64,000 nt of DNA from Candidatus Dormiibacterota bacterium (GCA_035532835.1 DATKQG010000023.1:62001-126000), one strand, 5' to 3'. Counted from the first letter of the stretch, positions 25,190 to 34,617 are shown. Numbers and translations are program-made. Notes: generated by a model from the letters alone, not told the origin.

Positions 25190-26308
25190 TTACCGTTCGT
25201 AGATCCAGCGCATGATACCGCGCGGCACGAGGTCGTGCTCCAACGTATGCAAGCGCTCCAACACCTGGGCTTCCGATAAGCCTTCGATGTACAGCGGCAT
25301 ACGCACCAAAATCGGCCCGCTATCGGCCTGCGGCGTCACAACGTGCACGCTCACGCCGCTCCACGCGCTTCCCGCCGCGATCGCATCGCGCACCGCACGT
25401 GCACCGCGATACGCCGGGATGTACGACCCATCGGCAAGCCCTACCTCGTCACGCGTTGCATCGAACGGCAGGTACGCCGGATGCACGTTGATCGTATCCG
25501 GAAATGCGTCCAGAAATGAGGGGGCCAGCAGATGCATCCATCCGAGCAGCAACAGCAACTGCGGCCGTTCGTTCCCGATTGCCTCGAGTAAGCGTGCGTC
25601 GTACGCAGCCCGGGACTCGTTCGCTCGATCCCTGGCGACCACGCGGGCCGGAATTTTCGCCACACGCGCGCGCTCGATCGCAAACGCATCGGCCGTGTTG
25701 CAAACCAGCGCCGCGATTTCCAGCGGGAGCGTACCCGCACGCACCCGCTCGAGCACGGCTTGGAAGTTCGTCCCGCTACCCGACGCCATCACGATGGTGC
25801 GAATGCGCTCCTCACCACCGTCGCGAAGCGTGAAACGTTCGACGACCCGTGCGCCCACGCGCTCGACATAGTAGCGTTGCAAGCGCTCGTCACCCACCGC
25901 TGGAATGAGCGCGCGCCGATATCCGCGCGTGCGCAAGCTACAGAGAGCGGCTTGCAGCAGCGCGCCTCCGAGCGGTCCGCCGCGCTCGCTCGCATTCACG
26001 CCGAATGGCCCAAAAATGCCGACACCGGGTTCGGTGGCGACACAGCGTAGCCATCGATACCGCAGCCCCTCCGGCGCATACGTTGCGAATCCCACGGCGC
26101 GGCCATCGCGCAGCGCCGCCACGGTGCTCCCGGCGTAGGCTTCGCCGCTCCACGCGCCGCCGAACGTTTCATCGATCCACGCCAGGGTCGCATCCGCGGC
26201 GCCTCGCCGTTCATCGAACGTGCAACCCGAGCCGACGATGGCCGCAATCGCGTGCTCCTGCGCCGTCGCATCGAAACGTTCGTCCAGATCGACGATTAAG
26301 TTCACCAT
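25190..26308 (-). CDS. purN: GNAT-like domain fused to phosphoribosylglycinamide formyltransferase
   Basis: 372 residues, about twice the length of PurN. Residues ~1-168 look like a GNAT acyltransferase: AVGFATYAPEG strand, WLRCVATEPGVGIFGPFGV, GGALLQAALCSLRTRGYRRA for the acetyl-CoA region, and YYVERVGARVVERF at the end. Residues ~172-372 are PurN: MASGSGTNFQAVLERV, CNTADAFAIERA, TINVHPAYLP with the catalytic Asn-His, and SVHVVTPQADSGPIL with the Asp. PurN formylates GAR with 10-formyl-THF in step 3 of purine synthesis. The partner domain is unusual. The ATG at MVNLIV is preferred over a TTG three codons earlier. It follows purM by 15 nt. Confidence 0.88.
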   Translation of the reverse strand: MVNLIVDLDERFDATAQEHAIAAIVGSGCTFDERRGAADATLAWIDETFGGAWSGEAYAGSTVAALRDGRAVGFATYAPEGLRYRWLRCVATEPGVGIFGPFGVNASERGGPLGGALLQAALCSLRTRGYRRALIPAVGDERLQRYYVERVGARVVERFTLRDGGEERIRTIVMASGSGTNFQAVLERVRAGTLPLEIAALVCNTADAFAIERARVAKIPARVVARDRANESRAAYDARLLEAIGNERPQLLLLLGWMHLLAPSFLDAFPDTINVHPAYLPFDATRDEVGLADGSYIPAYRGARAVRDAIAAGSAWSGVSVHVVTPQADSGPILVRMPLYIEGLSEAQVLERLHTLEHDLVPRGIMRWIYER

Positions 26309-26323
26309 CGCTCGCAAGGGCGG

Positions 26324-27358
26324 CTATACGCGCGCTTCGTGCACGACCACGGATGGCTCGTCGCCACGCCGCGCTTCGATCCAGCCGGCGACGAACGCAC
26401 CCGGTGCAGCCGCCACGGCCTTCGCCGCATCGGCGAGCGGGACGACCAGCGTGTAGCCGACGCCCATGTTGAGCGTGCGATAACGCTCCTCGTGCGAAAG
26501 TTCGGCTCGTTTCACCAACTCTTGCATGATCGGCGGTACGCTCCAGCGCGTCTGCTCGAAGATCGCTTTCACGTTACTCGGCAGGGTGCGCGGCACGTTC
26601 TCGAGCAAGCCGCCGCCGGTGATGTGCGACATCGTCTTCACGTGCGCGACCGTTTGGATCGCGCGCACCGCATTGTAATACGACGGATGTTCGGCCAACA
26701 GCGCGTCGCCGTACGTCGTGCCGTCGAACGGCACGCCCCACTCTTCGCGTGCGATGAATTTGCGAGCGAGCGAGTAGCCGTTGGTATGCAATCCCACCGC
26801 CGGTAGCGCGACGATCGCATCGCCGGCTTCCACCGTTTCCGGTTTGGGGAGCGCCGCGATCTCAACGGTGCCGACGATCGTTCCGGCCAAATCGAAATGC
26901 CCCGGCGCGTAGAGGCCCGGCATCTCCGCCGTCTCTCCGCCTAACAGCGCGCACATGTGCGCGCGGCATGCGCCGGCGCACCCCGCGACCACCGCGGCGG
27001 CGACCGCCGGATCGAGTTTCCCGACCGCGAGATAATCGAGGAAAAACAGCGGCGTGGCATTCACTACCAAAATATCGTTGACGCAGTGATTCACCAGGTC
27101 GCGGCCGACGCCGTCGTAGCGCTCCAATTCGGCCGCAATAAGAATCTTCGTCCCGACCCCGTCGGCCGAGGCGACCAGGGCCCGATCGCCGCCCCCGGGC
27201 ATGCGCATGACGCCGCCAAAGCCGCCGATCGCGTCCATCTGGTCGGGATGACGCCACGCGCCGAGGACGCCCTTATACCGGGCAACGGCTTCGTTACCCG
27301 CGGCGATATCGACGCCCGCCTTCGCGTATGCATCCAGGTTCCGACTTTGGTCGCTCAC
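26324..27358 (-). CDS. purM: Phosphoribosylformylglycinamidine cyclo-ligase (AIR synthetase)
   Basis: 344 residues from the GTG chosen here, matching the usual ~345. That GTG has GGGAGG 4-5 nt upstream; an ATG 22 codons earlier lacks a ribosome-binding site and adds a Cys-rich stretch foreign to the family. DAYAKAGVDIAAGNEAV is the normal N-terminus. SADGVGTKILIA, DLVNHCVNDILVVNATPLFF and GGETAEMPGLY are the nucleotide and substrate segments, and HITGGGLLENVPR is the C-terminal signature. It closes the imidazole ring at step 5. Confidence 0.95.
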   Translation of the reverse strand: MSDQSRNLDAYAKAGVDIAAGNEAVARYKGVLGAWRHPDQMDAIGGFGGVMRMPGGGDRALVASADGVGTKILIAAELERYDGVGRDLVNHCVNDILVVNATPLFFLDYLAVGKLDPAVAAAVVAGCAGACRAHMCALLGGETAEMPGLYAPGHFDLAGTIVGTVEIAALPKPETVEAGDAIVALPAVGLHTNGYSLARKFIAREEWGVPFDGTTYGDALLAEHPSYYNAVRAIQTVAHVKTMSHITGGGLLENVPRTLPSNVKAIFEQTRWSVPPIMQELVKRAELSHEERYRTLNMGVGYTLVVPLADAAKAVAAAPGAFVAGWIEARRGDEPSVVVHEARV

Positions 27359-27463
27359 TATGCCTCCCGCGCAGGGCCGTCCAGGCGCCGCGCACGAACA
27401 ATCATCGAAGACGTTCTTCGCCATCTTCGTGGCGCTCTAGTTCACCCAAGCGAAAGGCTGACC

Positions 27464-28993
27464 ATGCAAATCCGTACCGCTCAAGATGCGCCGGGCACCG
27501 TGCGCACCGGAGCACTCGTCGTCCCGGTCTTCTCCGATGGAGAACTCACCGGGCCGGCCAAGGCCATCGATACCGCGCTCGGCGGCGCCATCGCAGACGT
27601 GCTGGCGTCCGGCGAAATCAAAGGCAAGCTCTGCGAACTCGCGCTCATTCATGCCAAAGGCCAACCGTTCCAACGCGTGCTCGTCGTAGGCCTGGGCGAG
27701 TCGGCCAAGTTCGAGCCGTATATGCTCGCACGCTATGCGGGCGCAGCCGTTCGCTATCTTGGGCGCCGCAACGTCGAGCAGATCGCCGTGGCGCTGCCGC
27801 CGCAAGCCGCGGCGAACGCCGTCGCCTGCGCGTCGTTCGCGGCGGAGGGCGCGATCTCGGGCTCGTTCGAAACCACGAGCTATCAAGAGAAGCCCGATAA
27901 GCGCATGGCCGTCACGTCGACGACGCTGCTCTCGCACGGCCTCGATCAAGCTGCGGTTAAAACCGGTGCGAACCGCGGAACCATCGTCGGTGACGCGGTC
28001 AACCTCGCGCGTCGCCTTGCGTTAACTCCAGCGAACGATATGACCCCGACCCACCTTGCGGATGAAGCCGCCAAAGTTGCGAAGGAAGTCGGCGTAGAGA
28101 TCGACGTGCTCGACGAAGCGCGCGCTCGCGCCGAGAAAATGGGCTCGTTCCTCTCGGTCGCACAGGGCAGCGCACAACCTCCGAAGTTCATCGTTATGAC
28201 GTACAAGGGCGACCCGTCGAGCAAAGAGCTGCTCGCGCTGGTCGGCAAGGGCATCACGTTCGATACGGGCGGCATCTCGCTCAAACCACCGGATCGCATG
28301 GAAGAGATGAAATACGATATGTCCGGCGGCGCGGGAACCATCGCGGCGATGTACGCGATCGGCAAGCTCAAGCCGAAGCTCAACGTCGTGGCGATCGTTC
28401 CCGCAACGGAAAATATGCCGGGCGGCAAAGCGACCAAACCCGGCGACATCGTCACCGCGATGAACGGCAAGACGATCGAAGTCATCAACACCGACGCTGA
28501 AGGACGCTTGGTCCTGTGCGATGCGCTCTGTTACGCGCAAAAACTCGGCGCAACCAAGATCGTCGATACCGCAACGCTAACCGGAGCCTGCGTCATCGCG
28601 CTCGGCCACGCTGCGAGCGCGGTCGTCGGCAACAACGACGCGTTCATCGACCAGTTCGTCGCGCTCTCCAAGCCGACCGGCGAACGCTATTGGCCGATGC
28701 CGCTCTACGACGACTACACCTCCGCGATGAAGAGCGACATCGCCGATCTGAAAAACACCGGTGGCCGCCCGGCGGGCACGCTCACCGCAGGCGCATTCCT
28801 CAAGGCGTTCGTTGACGAAAAGACGCCCTGGCTGCATCTCGATATCGCAGGCACCGCCTATCTCGACAACGAGTCGGCATGGCAAGCCAAGGGGCCGACC
28901 GGCACGCCGGTGCGCGCCTTCGTTTCGCTCGTCGAAACGCTCGCTGGTTCACCTATCGTCCACGCCAACGGCGCCACGAAGGCCGGCGTCTAG
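27464..28993 (+). CDS. pepA: Leucyl aminopeptidase (M17)
   Basis: 509 residues. The catalytic domain follows a ~170-residue N-terminal macro-like domain. GKGITFDTGGISLKP and MKYDMSGGAGTIAAM carry the lysine and aspartates that bind the two metals; NTDAEGRLVLCDAL is the M17 signature. It removes N-terminal residues from peptides in the cytoplasm. AAAGG lies upstream of the ATG. It is transcribed divergently from purM with ~105 bp between the two starts. A stem-loop terminator follows 25 bp after the stop. Confidence 0.95.
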   Translation: MQIRTAQDAPGTVRTGALVVPVFSDGELTGPAKAIDTALGGAIADVLASGEIKGKLCELALIHAKGQPFQRVLVVGLGESAKFEPYMLARYAGAAVRYLGRRNVEQIAVALPPQAAANAVACASFAAEGAISGSFETTSYQEKPDKRMAVTSTTLLSHGLDQAAVKTGANRGTIVGDAVNLARRLALTPANDMTPTHLADEAAKVAKEVGVEIDVLDEARARAEKMGSFLSVAQGSAQPPKFIVMTYKGDPSSKELLALVGKGITFDTGGISLKPPDRMEEMKYDMSGGAGTIAAMYAIGKLKPKLNVVAIVPATENMPGGKATKPGDIVTAMNGKTIEVINTDAEGRLVLCDALCYAQKLGATKIVDTATLTGACVIALGHAASAVVGNNDAFIDQFVALSKPTGERYWPMPLYDDYTSAMKSDIADLKNTGGRPAGTLTAGAFLKAFVDEKTPWLHLDIAGTAYLDNESAWQAKGPTGTPVRAFVSLVETLAGSPIVHANGATKAGV

Positions 28994-29017
28994 AGGCTCC
29001 TTACTCGCATAAACGCA

Positions 29018-29059
29018 AACGACGGCCTCGGATCGTCGCATCCGAGGCCGTCGTTGTTT
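29018..29059 (+). terminator. Intrinsic terminator after pepA
   Basis: A perfect 15-bp stem: AACGACGGCCTCGGA (29018-29032), an 8-nt loop, and TCCGAGGCCGTCGTT (29041-29055), then GTTTT. It lies between the convergent pepA and a lipoprotein gene and may serve both strands. Confidence 0.88.
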
Positions 29060-29078
29060 TACACGTTGCGCGGCGCAA

Positions 29079-29453
29079 CTACAGCGCGAGCGTAATGCTC
29101 CCGACGCCGCCCCAACCGCTCGTGCACGTTGACTGTTGCTGGAGTTGCGAGGGGGACGGTTGATACGTCCAGGTCCAACAGTACGTTGCACCCGGCGTCA
29201 AGCTGCTAAACGTCGTTTGACCGCTCGCGTTTGTCGTTTGCGTCGCGATCACGCCGGTCGGCGTGATGTTCGGTGAATTCCCGGAAACGCCGGTCGAGAG
29301 CACGACCGATTGGTTCGCGACCGGTGCGCCGCTCTTGGTCGTAATGATGAGTACCGATGTCACCGATGGCGGCGTCGAACTTCCACCACCGACTCCACCG
29401 CCGCATGCGGAAAGGGCGAGCGTGACGCAGAGGATCGCGAATAGCTGCTTCAT
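29079..29453 (-). CDS. Small lipoprotein with Ig-like (carboxypeptidase-regulatory) domain
   Basis: 124 residues. MKQLFAILCVTLALSACGGG is a lipoprotein signal with lipobox LSAC. After a Gly/Ser/Pro linker the mature part has a repeated-strand pattern, KSGAPVANQSVVLSTG then TTNASGQTTFSSLTPGATYC, typical of transthyretin-like or Big-type domains. It ends with a Cys pair that could form a disulfide. It is likely anchored to a membrane on the periplasmic or outer face. The function is unknown. It is a single gene, convergent with pepA. Confidence 0.7.
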   Translation of the reverse strand: MKQLFAILCVTLALSACGGGVGGGSSTPPSVTSVLIITTKSGAPVANQSVVLSTGVSGNSPNITPTGVIATQTTNASGQTTFSSLTPGATYCWTWTYQPSPSQLQQQSTCTSGWGGVGSITLAL

Positions 29454-29508
29454 TGACGAAGCCTTCGCAATGCCTCGCGCCCCATCCTCGCCCGGCGCGG
29501 TAGCGGCG

Positions 29509-29736
29509 CTAGCGCAATTCGCGTTTCGCGCGGTCCACTTCAGCCTGCGTACGGTGCTGGATCTCGCTGGCCGCGGAGACCAGTCGCTCCATGGGGGTCA
29601 TGCTATTCCCAGCCACTTCGCGACGCGTCTTTTCGGCGTTGGCTGCGGAGCGATGCATCGCCTCATCGGCACCGTCGCGGACATCGGCTACGGTCTTCTT
29701 GGCTTGGTCGATCGCTGAATCAAGTGCGTTCTTCAT
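29509..29736 (-). CDS. Small amphipathic helical protein
   Basis: 75 residues, nearly all predicted helix and strongly charged: MKNALDSAIDQAKKTVADVR, then RSAANAEKTRREVAGN, then RTQAEVDRAKRELR. Alanine/charge heptad-like spacing suggests a coiled coil or a membrane-surface/stress protein, like the small CsbD- or apolipoprotein-like bacterial proteins. I recognise no specific family. The preceding sequence has AGGGTC as a weak ribosome-binding site. It is divergent from panB, and the composition looks like real coding sequence. Confidence 0.6.
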   Translation of the reverse strand: MKNALDSAIDQAKKTVADVRDGADEAMHRSAANAEKTRREVAGNSMTPMERLVSAASEIQHRTQAEVDRAKRELR

Positions 29737-29808
29737 ACCAAGACCCTATACCCGATTGGGGACGCTCGAAACGGACGAGGGCGGCCTTGCGCAGAAGGCG
29801 GTAAGGCC

Positions 29809-30642
29809 ATGTCACAGCAGAATGCCGCCAAAGGCGAAGACCGCCCATACGAGCCCGCCAAGGGCCCCGCTCTCCGCCGGATTACGGCGGGCGCGATCCT
29901 GCGGCGCAAGGGCAAAGCGCCATTTCCGATGATCACCGCCTACGATGCGCCGTTCGCGCGCTTCGCCGAGGAGGCCGGTATCGATTTCATCTTGGTCGGC
30001 GATTCGCTCGGGAACGTCGTCCTTGGGTACGACGAAACCACGCCGGTAACGCTCGAGCAGATGTTGCATCATACTGCGGCAGCCGTTCGCGGAACGTCGC
30101 GAGCGCACATCGTCGGCGATATGCCCTTCGGTTCGTATCAGGTTAGCGACGAGGATGCGCTGCGCAGCGCCATTCGTCTGGTGAAAGAGGGCGGCGCGTG
30201 CTCCGTTAAACTCGAGGGCGGGAAGCATGAGTCGCAGCGCATTCGCGCGATCACCGCGGCGGGTATCCCGGTCATCGGACACATCGGCGTTACGCCGCAA
30301 ACCGCGGGCTTAGGCCCAGGATACAAGGTGCGAACCAATCGCGAGCGCCTGCTCGAAGATGCGCTCGCCGTGCAAGATGCCGGCGCATACGCGATCGTGC
30401 TCGAGGTCGTCGATCCCGAAATCGCCCGCGAGATTACGGAAACGCTGCGCATCATCACCATCGGCATCGGCGCCGGCCCGCATTGCGATTCGCAGGTGCT
30501 CGTCTTGCACGACGCCCTGGGCATGTACCCGAAGTCGCCGAGCTTCGCGAAGCGTTTTGGGGAACTCGGCCAGGCCGCCGTCGCCGCGCTGCAATCGTAC
30601 GCGGAAGACGTCCGCTCGGCCGCATTTCCGCCGGAACCATAA
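29809..30642 (+). CDS. panB: 3-methyl-2-oxobutanoate hydroxymethyltransferase
   Basis: 277 residues. It makes ketopantoate from 2-oxoisovalerate and methylene-THF, the first step to pantothenate/CoA. MITAYDAPFARFAEEAGID and ILVGDSLGNVVLGYDET are the N-terminal family motifs with the Mg-binding aspartate, GDMPFGSYQ follows, VKLEGGKH carries substrate residues, and IGIGAGPHCDSQVLVLHD is the C-terminal motif. The first ~20 residues are an extra polar tail. AAGG is just upstream of the ATG. panC and panD are not in the window. Confidence 0.95.
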   Translation: MSQQNAAKGEDRPYEPAKGPALRRITAGAILRRKGKAPFPMITAYDAPFARFAEEAGIDFILVGDSLGNVVLGYDETTPVTLEQMLHHTAAAVRGTSRAHIVGDMPFGSYQVSDEDALRSAIRLVKEGGACSVKLEGGKHESQRIRAITAAGIPVIGHIGVTPQTAGLGPGYKVRTNRERLLEDALAVQDAGAYAIVLEVVDPEIAREITETLRIITIGIGAGPHCDSQVLVLHDALGMYPKSPSFAKRFGELGQAAVAALQSYAEDVRSAAFPPEP

Positions 30643-30664
30643 CGGCCGCGCGAACGCGCCGGCG

Positions 30665-31573
30665 TTACACTCGCTGTGAAGCCTGCTCGGCGATTTCCTC
30701 GATGTGGCGCGCATCCGTCCCGCAACAGCCACCCAAAACCGTCAGCCCAAACTCGTGCGCGCACGCCCATAGATCGCGTGCGAATACCTGCGGCTCGGCT
30801 TGCTCCAACCGTGCGCCCTCTTCGAGTTCCTGCGGCGGCAACGGCGAGCCGTTGGCCTTCAGGCCGACGACGCGATGCGCGAGATCCGGCGCGGCGCGAA
30901 AGAGTGCGGCGAGCGCCGTTGCGGCGTTGGTCGGATAGATGCAGCCCAGCATATAGTGCCACGGCCGTCGGCTTGGATCGGCATCGAGGCGTTCGATAGC
31001 GGTTGCCAACGGCGTACCGTCCATCATCGTTCCATCCGGGCGTATCATCGGCGCGACCGCGAACGGCAGCCGCGTCTGCGCCATTGCCGCGCAGGCGCCG
31101 AGCAACGCATCGCAACTCGGAAACGTCGCCGCGTACAAAATATCGACGCCTGCATCCGCCAGCGCCACCGCCTGCTCGCGATGGTACGCTTCCGCTTCGA
31201 CGGCTCCGAGCGCATGGGTGGGGTCGTAACCATCGGTCGCCGGGCCGATCACGCCGGCCACGATCGCGCGTGCGCCGGTTTGGGCGATCACGTCGCGAAT
31301 GAGCGCGACGGCTTCGCGATTGTACCGCGTAACGTCGGTAGTCCAGTTTTGGCTCGCGCGCCAGGTCGGCGTGCCGAGCTGGATCGGCAGATCGAACCGC
31401 GCGGCGATCTCCGCGTAGCTGCGATAGATCTGCGTGAGGATCGCGCGCCCCTGCGCGTCGTCCAGCAATTCGAACGAGCAAAAGTCGCGCAACGAGCGAT
31501 GAAACTCATAGATGATGCGCGTCTCGATGCCGCCGTCGGTGAGCACCAACGGCTCTCTATAGAGGGTGATCAA
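30665..31573 (-). CDS. Homocysteine S-methyltransferase family protein
   Basis: 302 residues, TIM-barrel of the Hcy-binding family. LTDGGIETRIIYEF is the N-terminal motif, GPATDGY the mid-barrel loop, and LGCIYPTNA with a later GGCCGTDARHI supplies the three zinc-ligand cysteines. It probably methylates homocysteine or a related thiol using S-methylmethionine or SAM; the exact donor is not decided. It could complete the Met route whose earlier steps are encoded at 16.6-20 kb. The start is TTG, overlapping the purF stop as TTGA, so it is co-translated with purF. Confidence 0.88.
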   Translation of the reverse strand: MITLYREPLVLTDGGIETRIIYEFHRSLRDFCSFELLDDAQGRAILTQIYRSYAEIAARFDLPIQLGTPTWRASQNWTTDVTRYNREAVALIRDVIAQTGARAIVAGVIGPATDGYDPTHALGAVEAEAYHREQAVALADAGVDILYAATFPSCDALLGACAAMAQTRLPFAVAPMIRPDGTMMDGTPLATAIERLDADPSRRPWHYMLGCIYPTNAATALAALFRAAPDLAHRVVGLKANGSPLPPQELEEGARLEQAEPQVFARDLWACAHEFGLTVLGGCCGTDARHIEEIAEQASQRV

Positions 31574-32940
31574 CCAACGAGTTCGCGGGTTTCATGCGCG
31601 GCCGGCGCATTCGGATAGGTGCCGGTCAAGCAGCCCAGGCACATTTCGCCGTGCTCGCGTCCGGTCGAAGCCACCAACCCGGACAAGCTGAGGTAGCCGA
31701 GCGAATCGGCGCCCGTCTTCTCGCGAATCTGTTCGATCGTATAATTCGCGGCAATCAACTCGTCGTACGTCGCCATATCGACGCCGAGGTAACAGGGGTG
31801 TTTGATCGGCGGCGAGGTGATGCGCAGATGCACTTCTTTCGCACCCGACTCGCGCAGCAGCGCTACGATGCGGGGCGTTGTCGTACCGCGCACGATCGAA
31901 TCGTCCACCACGATCACGCGTTGTCCGCGCAGGTTCTCCACGACGGGATTGAACTTCAACTGCACGCCTCGCGAGCGCATCTTCTGATCCGGACTGATGA
32001 ACGTTCGCCCGATGTAGCGGTTTTTGATGAGCCCTTCAACGTACGGCAGATCGGCCTCCGCCGCGTAACCGATGCCGCCGGGGACGGCCGAATCCGGCAC
32101 CGCCATCACCACATCCGCTTCTACCGGATGCTCCTTGGCGAGTTGCCGGCCCATCGCGTAGCGCGCCATGTAAATCGAGCGACCGTTCAGCGTCGAGTCC
32201 GGCCGCGCGAAATAGATGTATTCGAACATGCACAGCGCCGGTTTTGCCGTCTGGTTGGGGCCGCGATGCGATTCCATCCCGGCCGCGGTAATGCGAATCA
32301 CTTCGCCCGCTTCGATCTCGCGCACGTACTGCGCGCCGACCGTGGCAAGCGCGCACGATTCCGACGCGACGACGTAGCCGCCGTCTCCGTACGTTCCCAA
32401 GCAGAGCGGACGCACGCCCCACGGATCGCGAAACGCATACAACTCATCTTTGGTGATGAGGACGACCGAGTACGCGCCTTGCGCAACGCCGAGAACGTGT
32501 TGGATGCGCTCGAGCATCGATCCCGGCGCCTCGACTAAGACCTTGGCCATCACTTCGGAGTCGGAGCTGGCGAGCAAGGTGGTGGTCGGTGCGAGCGACT
32601 CGCGCAAATCGTCGGTGTTGGTGAGGTTGCCGTTGTGCACGAATGCGAAATCGCCGATCTCGGTTCGCTCGAGCAGCGGCTGGGCGTTGACGACCATCGA
32701 AGAACCGGTCGTCGAGTACCGGGTATGGCCGACGGCGATATGTCCCGAGAGCGCCCCGAGGCTCTCCTCGTCGAAGATCGCGCCGATCAGGCCCATCTCC
32801 TTATGCGAGCGAATCGTCCCGCCGTCGGCGGCGGCGATGCCGGCCGACTCTTGCCCGCGGTGCTGTAACGCGTACAACGCAAAGTAGGCAAGACGCGCGG
32901 CCTCACGGCCCGGCGCATAGACTCCCGATATCCCGCACAT
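31570..32940 (-). CDS. purF: Amidophosphoribosyltransferase
   Basis: 456 residues. It catalyses the first committed step of purine synthesis, PRPP to phosphoribosylamine. Cys2 (MCGISGVY) is the glutaminase nucleophile, LQHRGQESAGIA follows, and VIVVDDSIVRGTTTPR is the PRPP loop. Cysteines in CMFEYIYF, HPCYLG and CLGCLTGTYP match the 4Fe-4S ligands of the Bacillus-type enzyme, so an oxygen-sensitive cluster is likely. It stands apart from the main pur run, coupled to the homocysteine methyltransferase gene. Confidence 0.95.
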   Translation of the reverse strand: MCGISGVYAPGREAARLAYFALYALQHRGQESAGIAAADGGTIRSHKEMGLIGAIFDEESLGALSGHIAVGHTRYSTTGSSMVVNAQPLLERTEIGDFAFVHNGNLTNTDDLRESLAPTTTLLASSDSEVMAKVLVEAPGSMLERIQHVLGVAQGAYSVVLITKDELYAFRDPWGVRPLCLGTYGDGGYVVASESCALATVGAQYVREIEAGEVIRITAAGMESHRGPNQTAKPALCMFEYIYFARPDSTLNGRSIYMARYAMGRQLAKEHPVEADVVMAVPDSAVPGGIGYAAEADLPYVEGLIKNRYIGRTFISPDQKMRSRGVQLKFNPVVENLRGQRVIVVDDSIVRGTTTPRIVALLRESGAKEVHLRITSPPIKHPCYLGVDMATYDELIAANYTIEQIREKTGADSLGYLSLSGLVASTGREHGEMCLGCLTGTYPNAPAAHETRELVG

Positions 32941-32986
32941 GCTGTAGCTCTGATTCTAACAGGTGGCAGCCTCTTCCGGCCTGCCT

Positions 32987-33640
32987 TTAGTCGTTCGAGC
33001 GTCTCCCCCCGAAAATCTGGAGCAGAGCGAGAAAAATATTGATGATATCCAGGTAGATGCTTACGGCCATCATGACGGGCGAAACGCCGTCTCCGCCGGC
33101 GCGAATCCGGGCAAAATCGATCAACACGAAGCCCGTAAAGATCACCAGCGTAATCCACGAGTACACCGTCGGGGAAACGAAATGCAAGAAGATGCCGACG
33201 ATGCCCACCAGCACCAGGCCGAGCAGCGCGATCATGAATATGCCCTGGAAGCGCCGTAAATCCAGGCCGGTCGCATAGACGATCGCGGCCAGGGCGAACA
33301 TGCCAAGGCCCGTCGTGAGCGCCGCGTTAAACACGATGCTCGGGCCGCCGGCGAGATTCAGGTAATGCTCGATCGTCGGCGAGATGCCGACGCCTTCGAG
33401 AAATGCGAAGACGTAAAACAGCAGCAGGGCGAGCCCCGGGTTGCTTTGCACCGCAGACATGACGAAGAGCAGAATGAGCCCCCCGATCAGCGCGAACAGC
33501 CCTATCCCGAACGGCACGGTCGGGAAGAGTATCACGGAGAGCGCGGTAACGCACAGGCCGACCGCCGTGATGCCCAAGACCTGAGCTAGAAGCGATTGGG
33601 TGGCCGCGCGGGCGACCGGTTGTTGCATCTGATAAGCCAT
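32987..33640 (-). CDS. BAX inhibitor-1/YccA-family membrane protein
   Basis: 217 residues from the ATG at MAYQMQQP; an upstream in-frame extension is unlike the family. Seven hydrophobic segments are visible, with the family motifs in the middle (YVFAFLEGVGISPTIE) and the end (SIYLDIINIFLALLQIFGG). The aspartates of the C-terminal half (LIDFARI, YLDIINIF) match the pH-sensor pair of BsYetJ-type calcium-leak proteins. It probably affects membrane ion homeostasis or protease control as YccA does. It is encoded upstream of purF on the same strand, with 46 bp between. Confidence 0.88.
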   Translation of the reverse strand: MAYQMQQPVARAATQSLLAQVLGITAVGLCVTALSVILFPTVPFGIGLFALIGGLILLFVMSAVQSNPGLALLLFYVFAFLEGVGISPTIEHYLNLAGGPSIVFNAALTTGLGMFALAAIVYATGLDLRRFQGIFMIALLGLVLVGIVGIFLHFVSPTVYSWITLVIFTGFVLIDFARIRAGGDGVSPVMMAVSIYLDIINIFLALLQIFGGRRSND

Positions 33641-33717
33641 CGTACTCTCTGATAACCTCCGTTGCGGCTCGAAGTTACACTCGCGGCGGCCGAGCCCTTG
33701 CACCGAACACCTGTTCG

Positions 33718-34617
33718 ATGTATGCTCCCAAGATGCGCGGCGTCACCGTTATCGAGCAGGAAGCCAAATCGATCGTCAATGCGGTCAAGGGCATGCCGTT
33801 CGCTTGGTCGATCAATCCCTACCGCGGGTGCTTCCACCAGTGCCGTTTTTGCTACGCCCGCCGCACGCATACGTATCTAGAAGAGGACGGCGAGGGCTCC
33901 TGGGGCAGCCGGCTCTACGTGAAGACCAATGCCCCCGCCCTCGCCCGGCGCGAACTGGCTAAACGCAGTTGGAAGCACGAGCAAGTCGCGATTGGGACGG
34001 TGACCGACCCCTACCAACCGCTCGAAGGCCGCTATCGCCTGACCCGAGGCGTCCTCGAAGCGCTGCGCGATTACGAAACGCCCGCCGCCATCATCACGCG
34101 TTCGCCACTGGTCGTGCGCGATATCGACGTGCTCCAGTCGATGGCGGGGCGTGCCGGCGTCAGCGTATCGATCAGCATCGCGACGCTTGACGAGCGCCTC
34201 TCGCGAGAGATCGAACCCACCGTCGCTCCGCCCAAACAGCGCTTGCGCGCGGTACGCATGCTGGCCGATGCAGGCATCCCGGTGAACGTCGCGTTAGCGC
34301 CGGTCTTGCCGCGGATCACCGATGCCCCCGCATCGCTCGAAGCGGTGATATCAGCAGCCCGAGAAGCCGGGGCGCAACGCGTCTGGCACAACACGCTCTA
34401 CCTGCACGAAGTCACGCGCGAGGCCTTCTTCAGCTATCTGCGCGAGCATCGGCCCGAACTACTCGCCGAATACGCCGATCTCTATCGCGGCAAGTACGCC
34501 CCGCGTGCGATCTCCGATGAAATCAGCGAACGCGTGAGCGCGCTGCTGGCGCGCTTTCCATCGCGCACCGTACCGCGCATCGTTTCGCAAGCACCGTTGC
34601 AACTCTCGCTAATCTAG
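33718..34617 (+). CDS. Radical SAM protein (Rv2578c/SplB-like)
   Basis: 299 residues. INPYRGCFHQCRFCYARRTH carries the CxxxCxxC triad for the 4Fe-4S cluster. The following pattern (GTVTDPYQPLEGRYRLTRGV, IITRSPLVVRDIDVL, SVSIATLDERLSREIEP) is that of the Rv2578c-type radical SAM family related to spore photoproduct lyase. The substrate is not known. Two ATGs are close together (MYAPK and MRGVTV); the first is taken. It converges with the clcA-like gene, with only 3 bp between stops. Confidence 0.88.
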   Translation: MYAPKMRGVTVIEQEAKSIVNAVKGMPFAWSINPYRGCFHQCRFCYARRTHTYLEEDGEGSWGSRLYVKTNAPALARRELAKRSWKHEQVAIGTVTDPYQPLEGRYRLTRGVLEALRDYETPAAIITRSPLVVRDIDVLQSMAGRAGVSVSISIATLDERLSREIEPTVAPPKQRLRAVRMLADAGIPVNVALAPVLPRITDAPASLEAVISAAREAGAQRVWHNTLYLHEVTREAFFSYLREHRPELLAEYADLYRGKYAPRAISDEISERVSALLARFPSRTVPRIVSQAPLQLSLI

